A stretch of DNA of 64,000 nt, taken from positions 62,001 through 126,000 of the forward strand of contig DATGJP010000068.1 in NCBI GenBank assembly GCA_035295125.1. The letters are read 5' to 3'. How positions within the stretch are numbered: position 1 is the first letter of the stretch; each line of letters begins with the position of its first letter. The notes beneath the pieces are model-generated. The model saw only the letters and a program-made list of their open reading frames with translations, was not told where the DNA came from and made no database searches. The translations under genes and the position numbers were made by a program. The DNA comes from JAICMB01 sp035295125. GTDB lineage: Bacteria; Acidobacteriota; Terriglobia; Bryobacterales; Bryobacteraceae. This document shows positions 1 to 6,711 of this stretch, one piece after another.

Positions 1-434
1 GAGTCGCTCTCGGGTTTACGAACTACTTGATCGACGCCGAGATCCCGTCGCGACTCATCGACTGGGTGCGGTCGCACGTGGAATCGAAGTACCTGTTCCT
101 GCTGCTGCTGAATGGCGCGCTCCTCGTCGTCGGCGCGCTGATGGACATCTTCGCTGCGATTCTCGTGGTTGTGCCGCTGCTGAAGCCATTGGCAGCCGCA
201 TATGGGATCGATCCGGTCCAGATGGGGGTCATCTTCATCGCTAATCTGGAGCTTGGCTATCTACATCCGCCGGTCGGCATTAACCTATTCCTCTCGGCCT
301 ACCGCTTCAAAAAGCCGATGGGCACGGTGATCTGGGCGACTTTACCGTTCCTTTTCATCCTGATGGGCACGGTGCTGCTGATCACGTACGTGCCCTGGAT
401 GACGACAGGGCCCCTGAACTGGTTCAGCAAGTAA
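1..434 (+). CDS. TRAP transporter large permease (DctM family), 3' fragment
   Basis: The frame is open from base 3, so this is the C-terminal ~143 residues of a gene cut by the window edge. It holds hydrophobic helices and the stretch around GYLHPPVGINLF and YRFKKPMG that is typical of the last helices of DctM/SiaM-type large permeases. These inner-membrane subunits import carboxylates or sugar acids with a periplasmic binding protein and a small DctQ subunit, which would lie to the left of the window. The stop is TAA at 432-434. The substrate cannot be told from this part. Confidence 0.85.
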   Translation, partial: VALGFTNYLIDAEIPSRLIDWVRSHVESKYLFLLLLNGALLVVGALMDIFAAILVVVPLLKPLAAAYGIDPVQMGVIFIANLELGYLHPPVGINLFLSAYRFKKPMGTVIWATLPFLFILMGTVLLITYVPWMTTGPLNWFSK

Positions 435-767
435 CCAGCGCCGTTCTGCGCCAAATCACCCGAAAAGACCCACCCAATCCGGCACGTAGGGTTACGCAAG
501 TTATTGAAAAAGCGGTCTGATCACAAGGGACAATCACGTGCGTTAGAAGAGGCGAATGCTCTTGCCCTCGACAGCCGAATTCGTTCCACTGGCGACGGTA
601 GGAAATCGCATTCGTTGCTCCTTATACTCCACGGCTGCTCAACTTCTAAACTGCGGCGAGGGATCCGGTGCGTGCCATATACCTGCAAAGGCCCCTACCT
701 CCAACACGTGCGTGACGCAAACCGTTGATCTTGCAGCAGACGAGCAGCCGATTCACACCTCGGTAGT

Positions 768-797
768 GCAAAGCGGCTTTCTGGGTGGCCGCTTTGC
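768..797. repeat. perfect 10-bp inverted repeat
   Basis: GCAAAGCGGC at 768-777 and its exact complement at 788-797 flank a 10-base loop. It lies in the long gap between the TRAP permease and the convergent secreted-protein gene. No T-tract follows on either strand, so it may be a Rho-independent-like hairpin, a protein site or a chance palindrome. Confidence 0.5.
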
Positions 798-834
798 GCT
801 ACGAGGTGGCACGCGCTCCAGCTCCTCCTAAGGC

Positions 835-863
835 GGCGGCGATTGGCCCCCTCCATCGCCGCC
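835..863 (-). terminator. hairpin just after the secreted-protein gene
   Basis: GGCGGCGAT (835-843) and ATCGCCGCC (855-863) form a perfect 9-bp stem with an 11-base loop. It starts 8 bases past the stop codon of the minus-strand gene at 871-1719, the usual place for a terminator. There is no clear U-tract, so the call rests on position and stem strength. Confidence 0.45.
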
Positions 864-870
864 ACATACC

Positions 871-1719
871 TTATCGCTCCAAATTGATTTCGATCTGACG
901 CAGGATTTTGTGCGGCCTCGGATCGCCACAGTTAACAAGCGCTGCGTCCTGACAATCGCGCTCCCGCGCTATCACCGGATTGTCTATCGTCCCCGAGAGG
1001 ATCTTTCCATCCGGAAGGCTGATTTTCATCTCGACGTCGAAAGTCTCCTTCCCCACCGCTGCGACGTACTTATCGCCGTTGTGTGAGACGTTCACCCAGT
1101 TGTTCGGAGTATCGGCGACCGTATCAGACATCCACGGCGCCGGGATTTTGATCCGCGGTTTCTTGGGTGGTACGTGCCGGACCAAAAGGGTGGCGACCTT
1201 GCCATCGATCGAGGTCAGCGTGATGTCGAAATCGATTGAATCTTCACCCAGGACAACGTAGTTTCCGTCCGCCCAGGATGCCGGCCCTCCATGTTCATGG
1301 TACAGGTGATCTCCGGCCTTGTTCAGGTTGCCGACCTTCTCTGTGAGCCACAGGTCGGCATAAAACGTCAGCATATCGGTAATCGGGCCAATCAGCATCG
1401 GGTGTACAACGGCGAGGTTTGGAACCCCGGGAGGTGTGCGCGGGTCAAGCGAAAGCAACTGGCGGAAGTCGACGCTCGCCGGCGGCAGATTTACAGGCGC
1501 GCCGGCAAAGACCAGATTCGACCAGGCATATTCTTCGGTGAACGCCCCGTCCGCGGTCTTTTTGACGATACCCTTGGCCACAGCCTGGTAGTTGCGTCCC
1601 TCATTCGTGGCCTTCATGCGGTAAACCAGGGTCTCGCCGTCCTTGTACCGCCTTTCGAGAAGACGACCTTCCTGGGCGAACGCCAGCGGGGTCAAAGCCA
1701 CAATGCAGATCAATTTCAT
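871..1719 (-). CDS. secreted protein of unknown function, coupled to tetR
   Basis: A 282-residue protein with a short signal peptide of about 16 residues (start MKLICIVALTPLAFAQ), then a soluble beta-rich region with no family I recognise. The start was chosen because ATG at 1717-1719 gives the signal peptide and overlaps the tetR stop codon as ATGA, with AGGA just before it; a longer in-frame extension to 1809 would lie inside tetR and would bury the signal peptide. The coupling implies that the upstream TetR protein controls its expression. The C-terminal part has two cysteines (DCQ...VNCGD) that may form a disulfide. Confidence 0.75.
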   Translation of the reverse strand: MKLICIVALTPLAFAQEGRLLERRYKDGETLVYRMKATNEGRNYQAVAKGIVKKTADGAFTEEYAWSNLVFAGAPVNLPPASVDFRQLLSLDPRTPPGVPNLAVVHPMLIGPITDMLTFYADLWLTEKVGNLNKAGDHLYHEHGGPASWADGNYVVLGEDSIDFDITLTSIDGKVATLLVRHVPPKKPRIKIPAPWMSDTVADTPNNWVNVSHNGDKYVAAVGKETFDVEMKISLPDGKILSGTIDNPVIARERDCQDAALVNCGDPRPHKILRQIEINLER

Positions 1720-2336
1720 TTCCTGGATTCCAATCCTTTCGCGAACAGCATCATTTCCTGCTTCACAACCGACTCGGTACCTTTGAACGGAGGTCCTTCT
1801 ACAGCCCACAACGCCGTGAGCCCGAGTTGAATCGTTTTGAAAACCATCACCAACTCCGGTATCGCGACATCAGTTCGAATCGCTCCTCGTTGCAGAAGGG
1901 TTGTAAAGAGCTTCTCCAGGGGCGGATCGATGGTCTTTTGCATTTCGACCATGTAGGGCAGGAACTGCTGGGTTCGGAGGAGCATCTGCGCCAGGAAGAC
2001 CCGCACAAAAGCGTGGTAGGGCTCCTTCATCTTGAACTGCCGCGTGATGAACTCCGTCAGAATGGTGCTCACCGGACGCTGCGAACGCATGAGACTGGCC
2101 AGTGCGTCCTGAACCTCAGGCTCGAAGCCGACCAGAAAGGCGACGATGATGTCTTCCTTGGTCTCGAAGTAGTTGTAGATGGTTCCCTTGCCGATATCCG
2201 CGGCGGCCGCGATCTGGTCAACGGTGACTTCCGCGATGCCGTGCCGGGAGAAAAGTTCGATCGCCTCCGCGACGATACGCTCGCGACTGGCGATTTTTTT
2301 CCGCTCTCTCCGTGATAGATTTGTGACCACGGTCAT
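1716..2336 (-). CDS. TetR/AcrR family transcriptional regulator
   Basis: A 206-residue protein. Residues ~10-57 form the TetR helix-turn-helix: a RERIVAEAIELF helix, then VTVDQIAAAADIGKGTIYNYF as scaffold and recognition helix. The rest is the ligand-binding and dimer domain with a divergent sequence, as usual in the family. It is the first gene of a two-gene operon and overlaps the secreted-protein start by 4 bp. Two dyads lie on its start codon and just upstream (2324-2351), so it probably represses itself and its partner. The inducing ligand cannot be inferred. Confidence 0.92.
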   Translation of the reverse strand: MTVVTNLSRRERKKIASRERIVAEAIELFSRHGIAEVTVDQIAAAADIGKGTIYNYFETKEDIIVAFLVGFEPEVQDALASLMRSQRPVSTILTEFITRQFKMKEPYHAFVRVFLAQMLLRTQQFLPYMVEMQKTIDPPLEKLFTTLLQRGAIRTDVAIPELVMVFKTIQLGLTALWAVEGPPFKGTESVVKQEMMLFAKGLESRK

Positions 2337-2351
2337 AACTGACTATAGTCA
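2324..2351. promoter_or_regulatory. double dyad, candidate TetR operator
   Basis: TGACC-AC-GGTCA (2324-2335) covers the tetR start codon, and the perfect 12-bp palindrome TGACTATAGTCA lies at 2340-2351. Both carry TGAC/GTCA arms, and their centres are 16 bp apart. Symmetric sites next to a tetR start are the normal place for autoregulation. The same region is upstream of mscL, which may also be affected. Confidence 0.6.
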
Positions 2352-2419
2352 TCTCTAGATGCCGTGTCAAAGGGGGGATGCTTCGGGTTTACAATACGGC
2401 TTCTACCACGGAGGACGAA

Positions 2420-2821
2420 ATGAAAGGATTCAAGCAGTTCTTAATGCGCGGCAATGTCATCGACCTTGCCGTCGCGGTGGTGATGGGCGGCGCGTTCGGA
2501 GCTGTTGTCACCGCGCTCGTGAAGGACCTTTTGACACCCCTGATCGCTGCGATCGTGGGCAAACCCGATTTTTCGGGTATAGCGTTCACAGTGAACGCCA
2601 GCAAGTTCATGATCGGCGATTTTGTTAACGCGGTGATTTCGTTTTTGCTGGTTTCCACCGCTGTTTACTTTTTCGTGGTGCTGCCGGTGAACACGTTGAT
2701 GGCGAGATTGCGGAGGGGTGATAAACCGCCGGATCCGACTACGAAGAATTGCCCGGAGTGCCTCAGCGCGATTCCGATTGCGGCGCGCCGGTGCGCGTTC
2801 TGCACGTCACAAGTCGCTTAG
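2420..2821 (+). CDS. mscL: large-conductance mechanosensitive channel MscL with C-terminal zinc ribbon
   Basis: A 133-residue inner-membrane protein that opens as a pentamer under membrane tension to release solutes during hypo-osmotic shock. The start at ATG 2420 follows GGAGG with 5 bases between. The N-terminal amphipathic helix (KGFKQFLMRGNVIDLAVAVV) and pore helix GGAFGAVVTALVKDLLTPLI are typical, followed by the periplasmic loop and TM2. The end differs from E. coli MscL: after a short linker it carries CPECLSAIPIAARRCAFC, a four-cysteine zinc-ribbon-like tail in the cytoplasm. Confidence 0.95.
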   Translation: MKGFKQFLMRGNVIDLAVAVVMGGAFGAVVTALVKDLLTPLIAAIVGKPDFSGIAFTVNASKFMIGDFVNAVISFLLVSTAVYFFVVLPVNTLMARLRRGDKPPDPTTKNCPECLSAIPIAARRCAFCTSQVA

Positions 2822-2880
2822 AGACATGGCGAGCGAGGTATTACACAGCCTCTGACCCTTCGCGTCCCGCGACGATTTTG

Positions 2881-2960
2881 GATAAGGTTAGGCGAAAACG
2901 CCTATCCCACTTTTCGGTTGCGGCTGTGCTGCCTGGCGGGGCAGGCGGTTTCGCCTGTGC
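2881..2960. repeat. pair of REP-like palindromes in inverted orientation
   Basis: TAGGCG-AAAA-CGCCTA (2889-2904) and CAGGCG-GTTT-CGCCTG (2942-2957) are two hairpins with the same core. Read on opposite strands, each is preceded by a G-rich GTGGGAT or GCGGGG stretch, so they form an inverted pair like a bacterial interspersed mosaic element. They sit between the convergent 3' ends of mscL and the zinc-ribbon gene. Similar units occur at 22041-22060 and 63891-63909. Confidence 0.5.
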
Positions 2961-2980
2961 ATCTTCCCCGTATGAGTTGC

Positions 2981-3730
2981 CTACTGGGCGGCCGGTGTGG
3001 TGGCGAGGTCGTGCTCGAAGCTCACGGGCGGGTTGTAGAACAGGAACCGCCCACAGCTCTCGCAGAACATCAACTGCTCGCCGCGCCGTAAATCCTGGAA
3101 GAATTGCGGGCGCAGGGAGATCTGGCAAGCGCTACAGCGGCCTTCAATCACTTCCGCGATCACCACGCCATGCCACTTCTTGCGAATGCGCTCGTATGCG
3201 CTAAGGATTTCACGCGGAAGCTTGGGCATGATCTCTTTGCGTTCCGCTTCGAGGTCCGCAACCTGCTTCTGGTCCTTCGCCGTGGCCTCGCGAGCCCGGT
3301 TCTTCTCGGACTCGACCTGCTGCTTCTCTTCTTTCAGCGCCACCTCGGCCTTTTTCATGTTGGTTTCGAGGGGTTCCGCCTCGCCCATCAGGTCGAGAAT
3401 TCGATCTTCGTGCTTGCGAATCTCCTTCTCGGCGTACTCAATCTCGTGTTGAAACGCGCGGTATTGCTCGTTGGTCTTCGCCTGCAACATCTGGTCCCGC
3501 AGCTTGGAGATCTTCTGCTGCTGAACCTTTACGTCGTCCTCCAGGCTCTTGCGTTCCTTCTGATTCGCCGAAAGGGCCGCGCGATCGGCTTCGAGACGGC
3601 GGACGTGCGTGTCCAGTGTCTTCTCAATCTGCGCGATATGTTTGGGTAGTGCCGAGATTTCCCGCTGCAGGTCTGCGATTTTGAGATCTAAGGTTTGCAG
3701 GCGGGTGACCAGCTCCAGATCTGCGGTCAT
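2981..3730 (-). CDS. coiled-coil protein with C4-type zinc ribbon
   Basis: A 249-residue cytosolic protein. Residues ~1-175 are a charged, heptad-like helical hairpin (many E, K, Q, R; no Pro after ~30). The C-terminus has a C4 zinc ribbon with two CxxC knuckles, CSAC near residue 200 and CESC about 22 residues later, ending FLFYNPP. This is the architecture of the widespread C4-type zinc ribbon / CT398-like family, whose role is poorly defined (nucleic acid or flagellar export association proposed for some members). The start at 3730 (MTADLELV) removes an N-terminal extension lying in the SET gene. It is the last gene of the mdh operon, 14 bases after the SET gene. Confidence 0.85.
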   Translation of the reverse strand: MTADLELVTRLQTLDLKIADLQREISALPKHIAQIEKTLDTHVRRLEADRAALSANQKERKSLEDDVKVQQQKISKLRDQMLQAKTNEQYRAFQHEIEYAEKEIRKHEDRILDLMGEAEPLETNMKKAEVALKEEKQQVESEKNRAREATAKDQKQVADLEAERKEIMPKLPREILSAYERIRKKWHGVVIAEVIEGRCSACQISLRPQFFQDLRRGEQLMFCESCGRFLFYNPPVSFEHDLATTPAAQ

Positions 3731-3744
3731 CAAAGTCAAGTTTA

Positions 3745-4233
3745 TCACGTATGGCGGCTTTGACCGTCTTTGGCTATCCGTTTGCTTGTTTTCTCGGGTT
3801 TCTTGAGGTTGATCGTTCCACGACAGTTCTTCGCCCCGCAGGAACAAGGCACAAGCTCCTCATCGGCGCCGAAATGGTAGTCGACGGTTAGCTCTTCGCC
3901 TTTCCTGATGCGACGCTTACTGAAATAGATGATGTGGCCTTTGAGGTTTCTCGAAGCCAAATTCGGATCGCAGGAGTGATTGATGAATTCCGCGCCGCTG
4001 CCGCCCACCGAGCCGTCCAACGACCAATAGCTGTCCAAAGTGAAGATGTAGTTAAGCGGGCGGCTGGCGCGGATCTTGGTCTCACGGCGGCTGATCCGCT
4101 CGCCGGTGTACTCAATCACCTTACGATTGGGAGGGATATTTTGATCCGCATACACGCCCCAGCGATGAATTTTCGAGGGTTCCGCGTGCATGCGGAAACA
4201 CGCGTGCTTAGGATCGATAAGAGGAGTCTGCAA
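3745..4233 (-). CDS. SET-domain protein (putative protein-lysine methyltransferase)
   Basis: A 162-residue, single-domain SET protein. Visible motifs are IHRWGVYA near residue 22, YTGERIS at 42-48, the SAM-pocket motif NHSCDPN at 85-91, a catalytic-type Tyr in ELTVDYHFG, and a post-SET zinc cluster CSCGAKNCRG (C130, C132, C137). The family transfers methyl from S-adenosylmethionine to lysine. The frame opens with TTG at 4233, 10 bases after the mdh stop; ATG at 4191 is a shorter alternative, and neither has a clear ribosome binding site. It lies between mdh and the zinc-ribbon gene in one operon. The substrate is unknown. Confidence 0.88.
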   Translation of the reverse strand: MQTPLIDPKHACFRMHAEPSKIHRWGVYADQNIPPNRKVIEYTGERISRRETKIRASRPLNYIFTLDSYWSLDGSVGGSGAEFINHSCDPNLASRNLKGHIIYFSKRRIRKGEELTVDYHFGADEELVPCSCGAKNCRGTINLKKPEKTSKRIAKDGQSRHT

Positions 4234-4243
4234 GTGGAATTCG

Positions 4244-5182
4244 TCAGGCGCCGATCTTCTGCTTAATGATCCCGATCAGCTCTTTCACCGCCGCGGCGCT
4301 CTTCTGCAAGGCCGCCTCTTCTTCCGTGTGCAGCTTGATCTCGTAGATCTTCTCGATGCCGCGCGAGCCCAATTTCACCGGCACGCCGACGAATAGGTCG
4401 CTGATGCCATATTCCCCGGTTAGATACGCGGCACAAGGCACTACTTTCTTCTTGTCCTTGAGGATCGACTCTACCATCTCGACGGCGCCGGCCGATGGAG
4501 CATAGTAGGCGCTGCCGGTCTTGAGGTAGCGGACAATCTCGGCGCCGCCATCGCGCGCACGCTGCACCAGGCGGTCGAGCGTGGCCTGGTCGAGCAGTTC
4601 TGTCAGGGGAATTCCTGCCACGCTGCTCAGACGAACCAGCGGCACCATCGTGTCACCGTGGCCGCCGAGCACCATCGCGCTGACGCTCTCCACGGCGACG
4701 TTTAATTCCTGTGCGATGAAGGTGCGGAAACGAGCCGTATCGAGGATTCCGGCCATACCGACTACGCGGTCGCGCGGGAAGCCGGAAACTTTCATGGCGG
4801 TCCAACACATAGCGTCCAACGGGTTGGTCACCAGAACGAGAATGCAGTTCGGGGAATACTTCACCGCCTGCTCCGTTGCCGTTTTCACCACTTCATAATT
4901 GGCGAAAAGCAGGTCGTCGCGACTCATACCCGGCTTGCGCGCCAGGCCCGCGGTTATCACCACAATGTCCGAATTGACAGTCGGCTCATAGTCGTTGGCT
5001 CCTGTCACATTGACGTCGTAGCCTTCAACGGGCCCCGACTCCAGGATGTCCAAACCCTTACCTTGCGGAATGCCTTCGACGATGTCCACGAGGACGACGT
5101 CCGCAAGTTCTTTGCCGGCGATTCTGAGAGCGCAGTTCGCGCCGACATTGCCCGCACCCACAACGGTGACTTTTTTTCGCAT
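4244..5182 (-). CDS. mdh: malate dehydrogenase (LDH-like type)
   Basis: A 312-residue NAD-dependent enzyme that interconverts malate and oxaloacetate in the TCA cycle. The dinucleotide fold begins GAGNVGANCAL (residues 9-19), with Asp33 as the ribose-binding acid. The substrate loop reads GLARKPGMSR (79-88), whose Arg marks malate rather than lactate specificity. VTNPLD and the catalytic GHGDTMVPLVR follow. ATG at 5182 has GGAG with 6-base spacing; the longer open frame upstream is not needed. It is the first gene of a (-) operon with the SET and zinc-ribbon genes, and divergent from maoC. Confidence 0.96.
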   Translation of the reverse strand: MRKKVTVVGAGNVGANCALRIAGKELADVVLVDIVEGIPQGKGLDILESGPVEGYDVNVTGANDYEPTVNSDIVVITAGLARKPGMSRDDLLFANYEVVKTATEQAVKYSPNCILVLVTNPLDAMCWTAMKVSGFPRDRVVGMAGILDTARFRTFIAQELNVAVESVSAMVLGGHGDTMVPLVRLSSVAGIPLTELLDQATLDRLVQRARDGGAEIVRYLKTGSAYYAPSAGAVEMVESILKDKKKVVPCAAYLTGEYGISDLFVGVPVKLGSRGIEKIYEIKLHTEEEAALQKSAAAVKELIGIIKQKIGA

Positions 5183-5236
5183 AGAATCTCCAAGGTAGGA
5201 CAGCGATTCACTTGACGTCAAGGAGCGAAAGACCAA

Positions 5237-5677
5237 ATGGGTCTCTATTTTGAAGATTTCTCCGTGGGGCACAAGACGGTGACACGCAGCCGCACGGTAA
5301 CCGAAGCCGACATTGTCGGATTCGCCGGGCTTTCCGGCGATTTCGTGGAACTGCATGTAAGCGAAGAATTCGCGAAAAATGGGCCGTTCGGGCGCCGAAT
5401 TGCGCATGGACTGTTAGTGCTGAGCATGTCTAGCGGACTGACCGTGCAAATGGGCAACACCACCGACACCGTAATTGCGTTTTACGGCATCGACAAACTG
5501 CGCTTCACGAAACCGACGTTCATCGGCGACACGATCCACGTGGAGAAAGAGGTCGTCGCCGCCGAGAAGAAGGGGCCGGGGCGCGGCGTCATTACATTTC
5601 AGACCAATGTCCTGAATCAAAACAACGAACCGGTGGTGGTTTACACAGACAAGCTGATGGTGAAGGCTCGGGCGTGA
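5237..5677 (+). CDS. MaoC family enoyl-CoA hydratase
   Basis: A 146-residue hot-dog fold protein. The hydratase-2 motif is seen as GLSGDFVELHVSEEFA, retaining the catalytic Asp35 and His40 although the usual Asn-Pro between them is Val-Glu. It is expected to hydrate trans-2-enoyl-CoA in the cytosol. AAGGAG lies 11 bases upstream of the ATG. Its last codon overlaps the next gene's GTG start, so it is translationally coupled to a CoA-transferase family enzyme and an acyl-CoA synthetase. The exact acyl substrate is unknown. Confidence 0.88.
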   Translation: MGLYFEDFSVGHKTVTRSRTVTEADIVGFAGLSGDFVELHVSEEFAKNGPFGRRIAHGLLVLSMSSGLTVQMGNTTDTVIAFYGIDKLRFTKPTFIGDTIHVEKEVVAAEKKGPGRGVITFQTNVLNQNNEPVVVYTDKLMVKARA

Positions 5678-6711
5678 GGGCCCTCGCCGGAATTACAGTA
5701 CTCGATCTCACCCGTCTTCTGCCTGGCGCATCCGCCACGGCATATCTGGCGCAAAACGGCGCGGACGTGATCAAAATCGAGCAGCCGGGCGACGGCGATT
5801 ACGCCCGGTCGCTCGATCCGGAGGTATTCGCGTCGACCAATGGCGGCAAACGAAGCGTCGGACTTAATTTAAAGGATCCACGCGGGCGCGAACTGTTGCT
5901 GCGATTAGCGGATCGTGCGGACGTCCTGATTGAGGGCAATCGGCCGGGTGCCATGTTGCGACTCGGCTTGGGCTACGACAAAATTCGAGAGCGGAACCGC
6001 CGCCTGATCTATGCCAGCCTGACCGGCTACGGACAAGACGGGCCATATGCCATGCTCGCGGGACATGATGTAAATTACCTGGCGCTCGGGGGTGTCCTCA
6101 GTATGAATCTTCCGGTCATCCCCGGCGTGCAGTTTGCCGATCTCGCCGCCGGGGCGATGCAGGCCGTGAGCGCTATCCTTACGGCGTTGTTCGAACGCGA
6201 ACGGACCGGCGAAGGACGCTATCTGGACGTGTCGATGCTGGCCGGAGTGAAGTCGTTTCTCACTGTGCCGCTGGGCATTTATCGGCGAACCGGCCGCGAG
6301 CCGGAATCCGGCAACGAGGTTCTGAGCGGGCGGTATGCCTGCTACAGCCTCTATCGCGCCGGCGATGGCCGCTGGCTGGCCGTCGGAGCTTTGGAGGCGA
6401 AATTCTGGGCGGAGTTGTGCCGTCGCCTGGGCTGCCCTGATCTCATTCCACGCCAGTTTGATTCCACCGCAAAGGAATCGTTGGCCGCGATTTTCGCAAT
6501 GCGGCCGGCCGAGGAATGGTTCGAGTTGCTGCGCGATTCCGACTGTTGCGTCACGCCGGTGAGGACTGTCGGGGAGATTGCGGGCGAAATCGGACCACCT
6601 GCGGGTCCTCCGGCGCCGGCGCTCGGCGAGCACACCCGCTCGATTCTTCGGGACTGCGGGATCGGCGACGAGGAGTTCTCGAATCTGCGGGCGGAGGGGG
6701 TTATTCAATGA
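5674..6711 (+). CDS. CaiB/BaiF CoA-transferase family protein, AMACR-like
   Basis: A 345-residue family III CoA-transferase fold protein. The motif SLTGYGQDGPYAMLAGHDVNYLALGG (116-140, in part) and the pair His131/Asp156 match alpha-methylacyl-CoA racemases (His126/Asp156 in the mycobacterial enzyme) more than oxalate or carnitine CoA-transferases. Epimerising 2-methylacyl-CoA thioesters is therefore the likeliest role. The start is GTG at 5674, overlapping the maoC stop (GTGA). Its own stop overlaps the next ATG. It is somewhat short next to the ~360-380 residues common in the family. Confidence 0.85.
   Translation: MRALAGITVLDLTRLLPGASATAYLAQNGADVIKIEQPGDGDYARSLDPEVFASTNGGKRSVGLNLKDPRGRELLLRLADRADVLIEGNRPGAMLRLGLGYDKIRERNRRLIYASLTGYGQDGPYAMLAGHDVNYLALGGVLSMNLPVIPGVQFADLAAGAMQAVSAILTALFERERTGEGRYLDVSMLAGVKSFLTVPLGIYRRTGREPESGNEVLSGRYACYSLYRAGDGRWLAVGALEAKFWAELCRRLGCPDLIPRQFDSTAKESLAAIFAMRPAEEWFELLRDSDCCVTPVRTVGEIAGEIGPPAGPPAPALGEHTRSILRDCGIGDEEFSNLRAEGVIQ

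Larger units (their letters stand above)
435..870. other. intergenic stretch without a convincing gene
   Basis: Two short overlapping frames lie here, with no ribosome binding site and no family likeness, so I do not call them. The only structure seen is a pair of perfect hairpins, listed separately, at 768-797 and 835-863. Confidence 0.6.

Noticed and set aside
504..831. Two overlapping short plus-strand frames in the gap after the TRAP permease
   Set aside because: No ribosome binding site, low-complexity composition unlike neighbouring proteins, and each frame overlaps the other.
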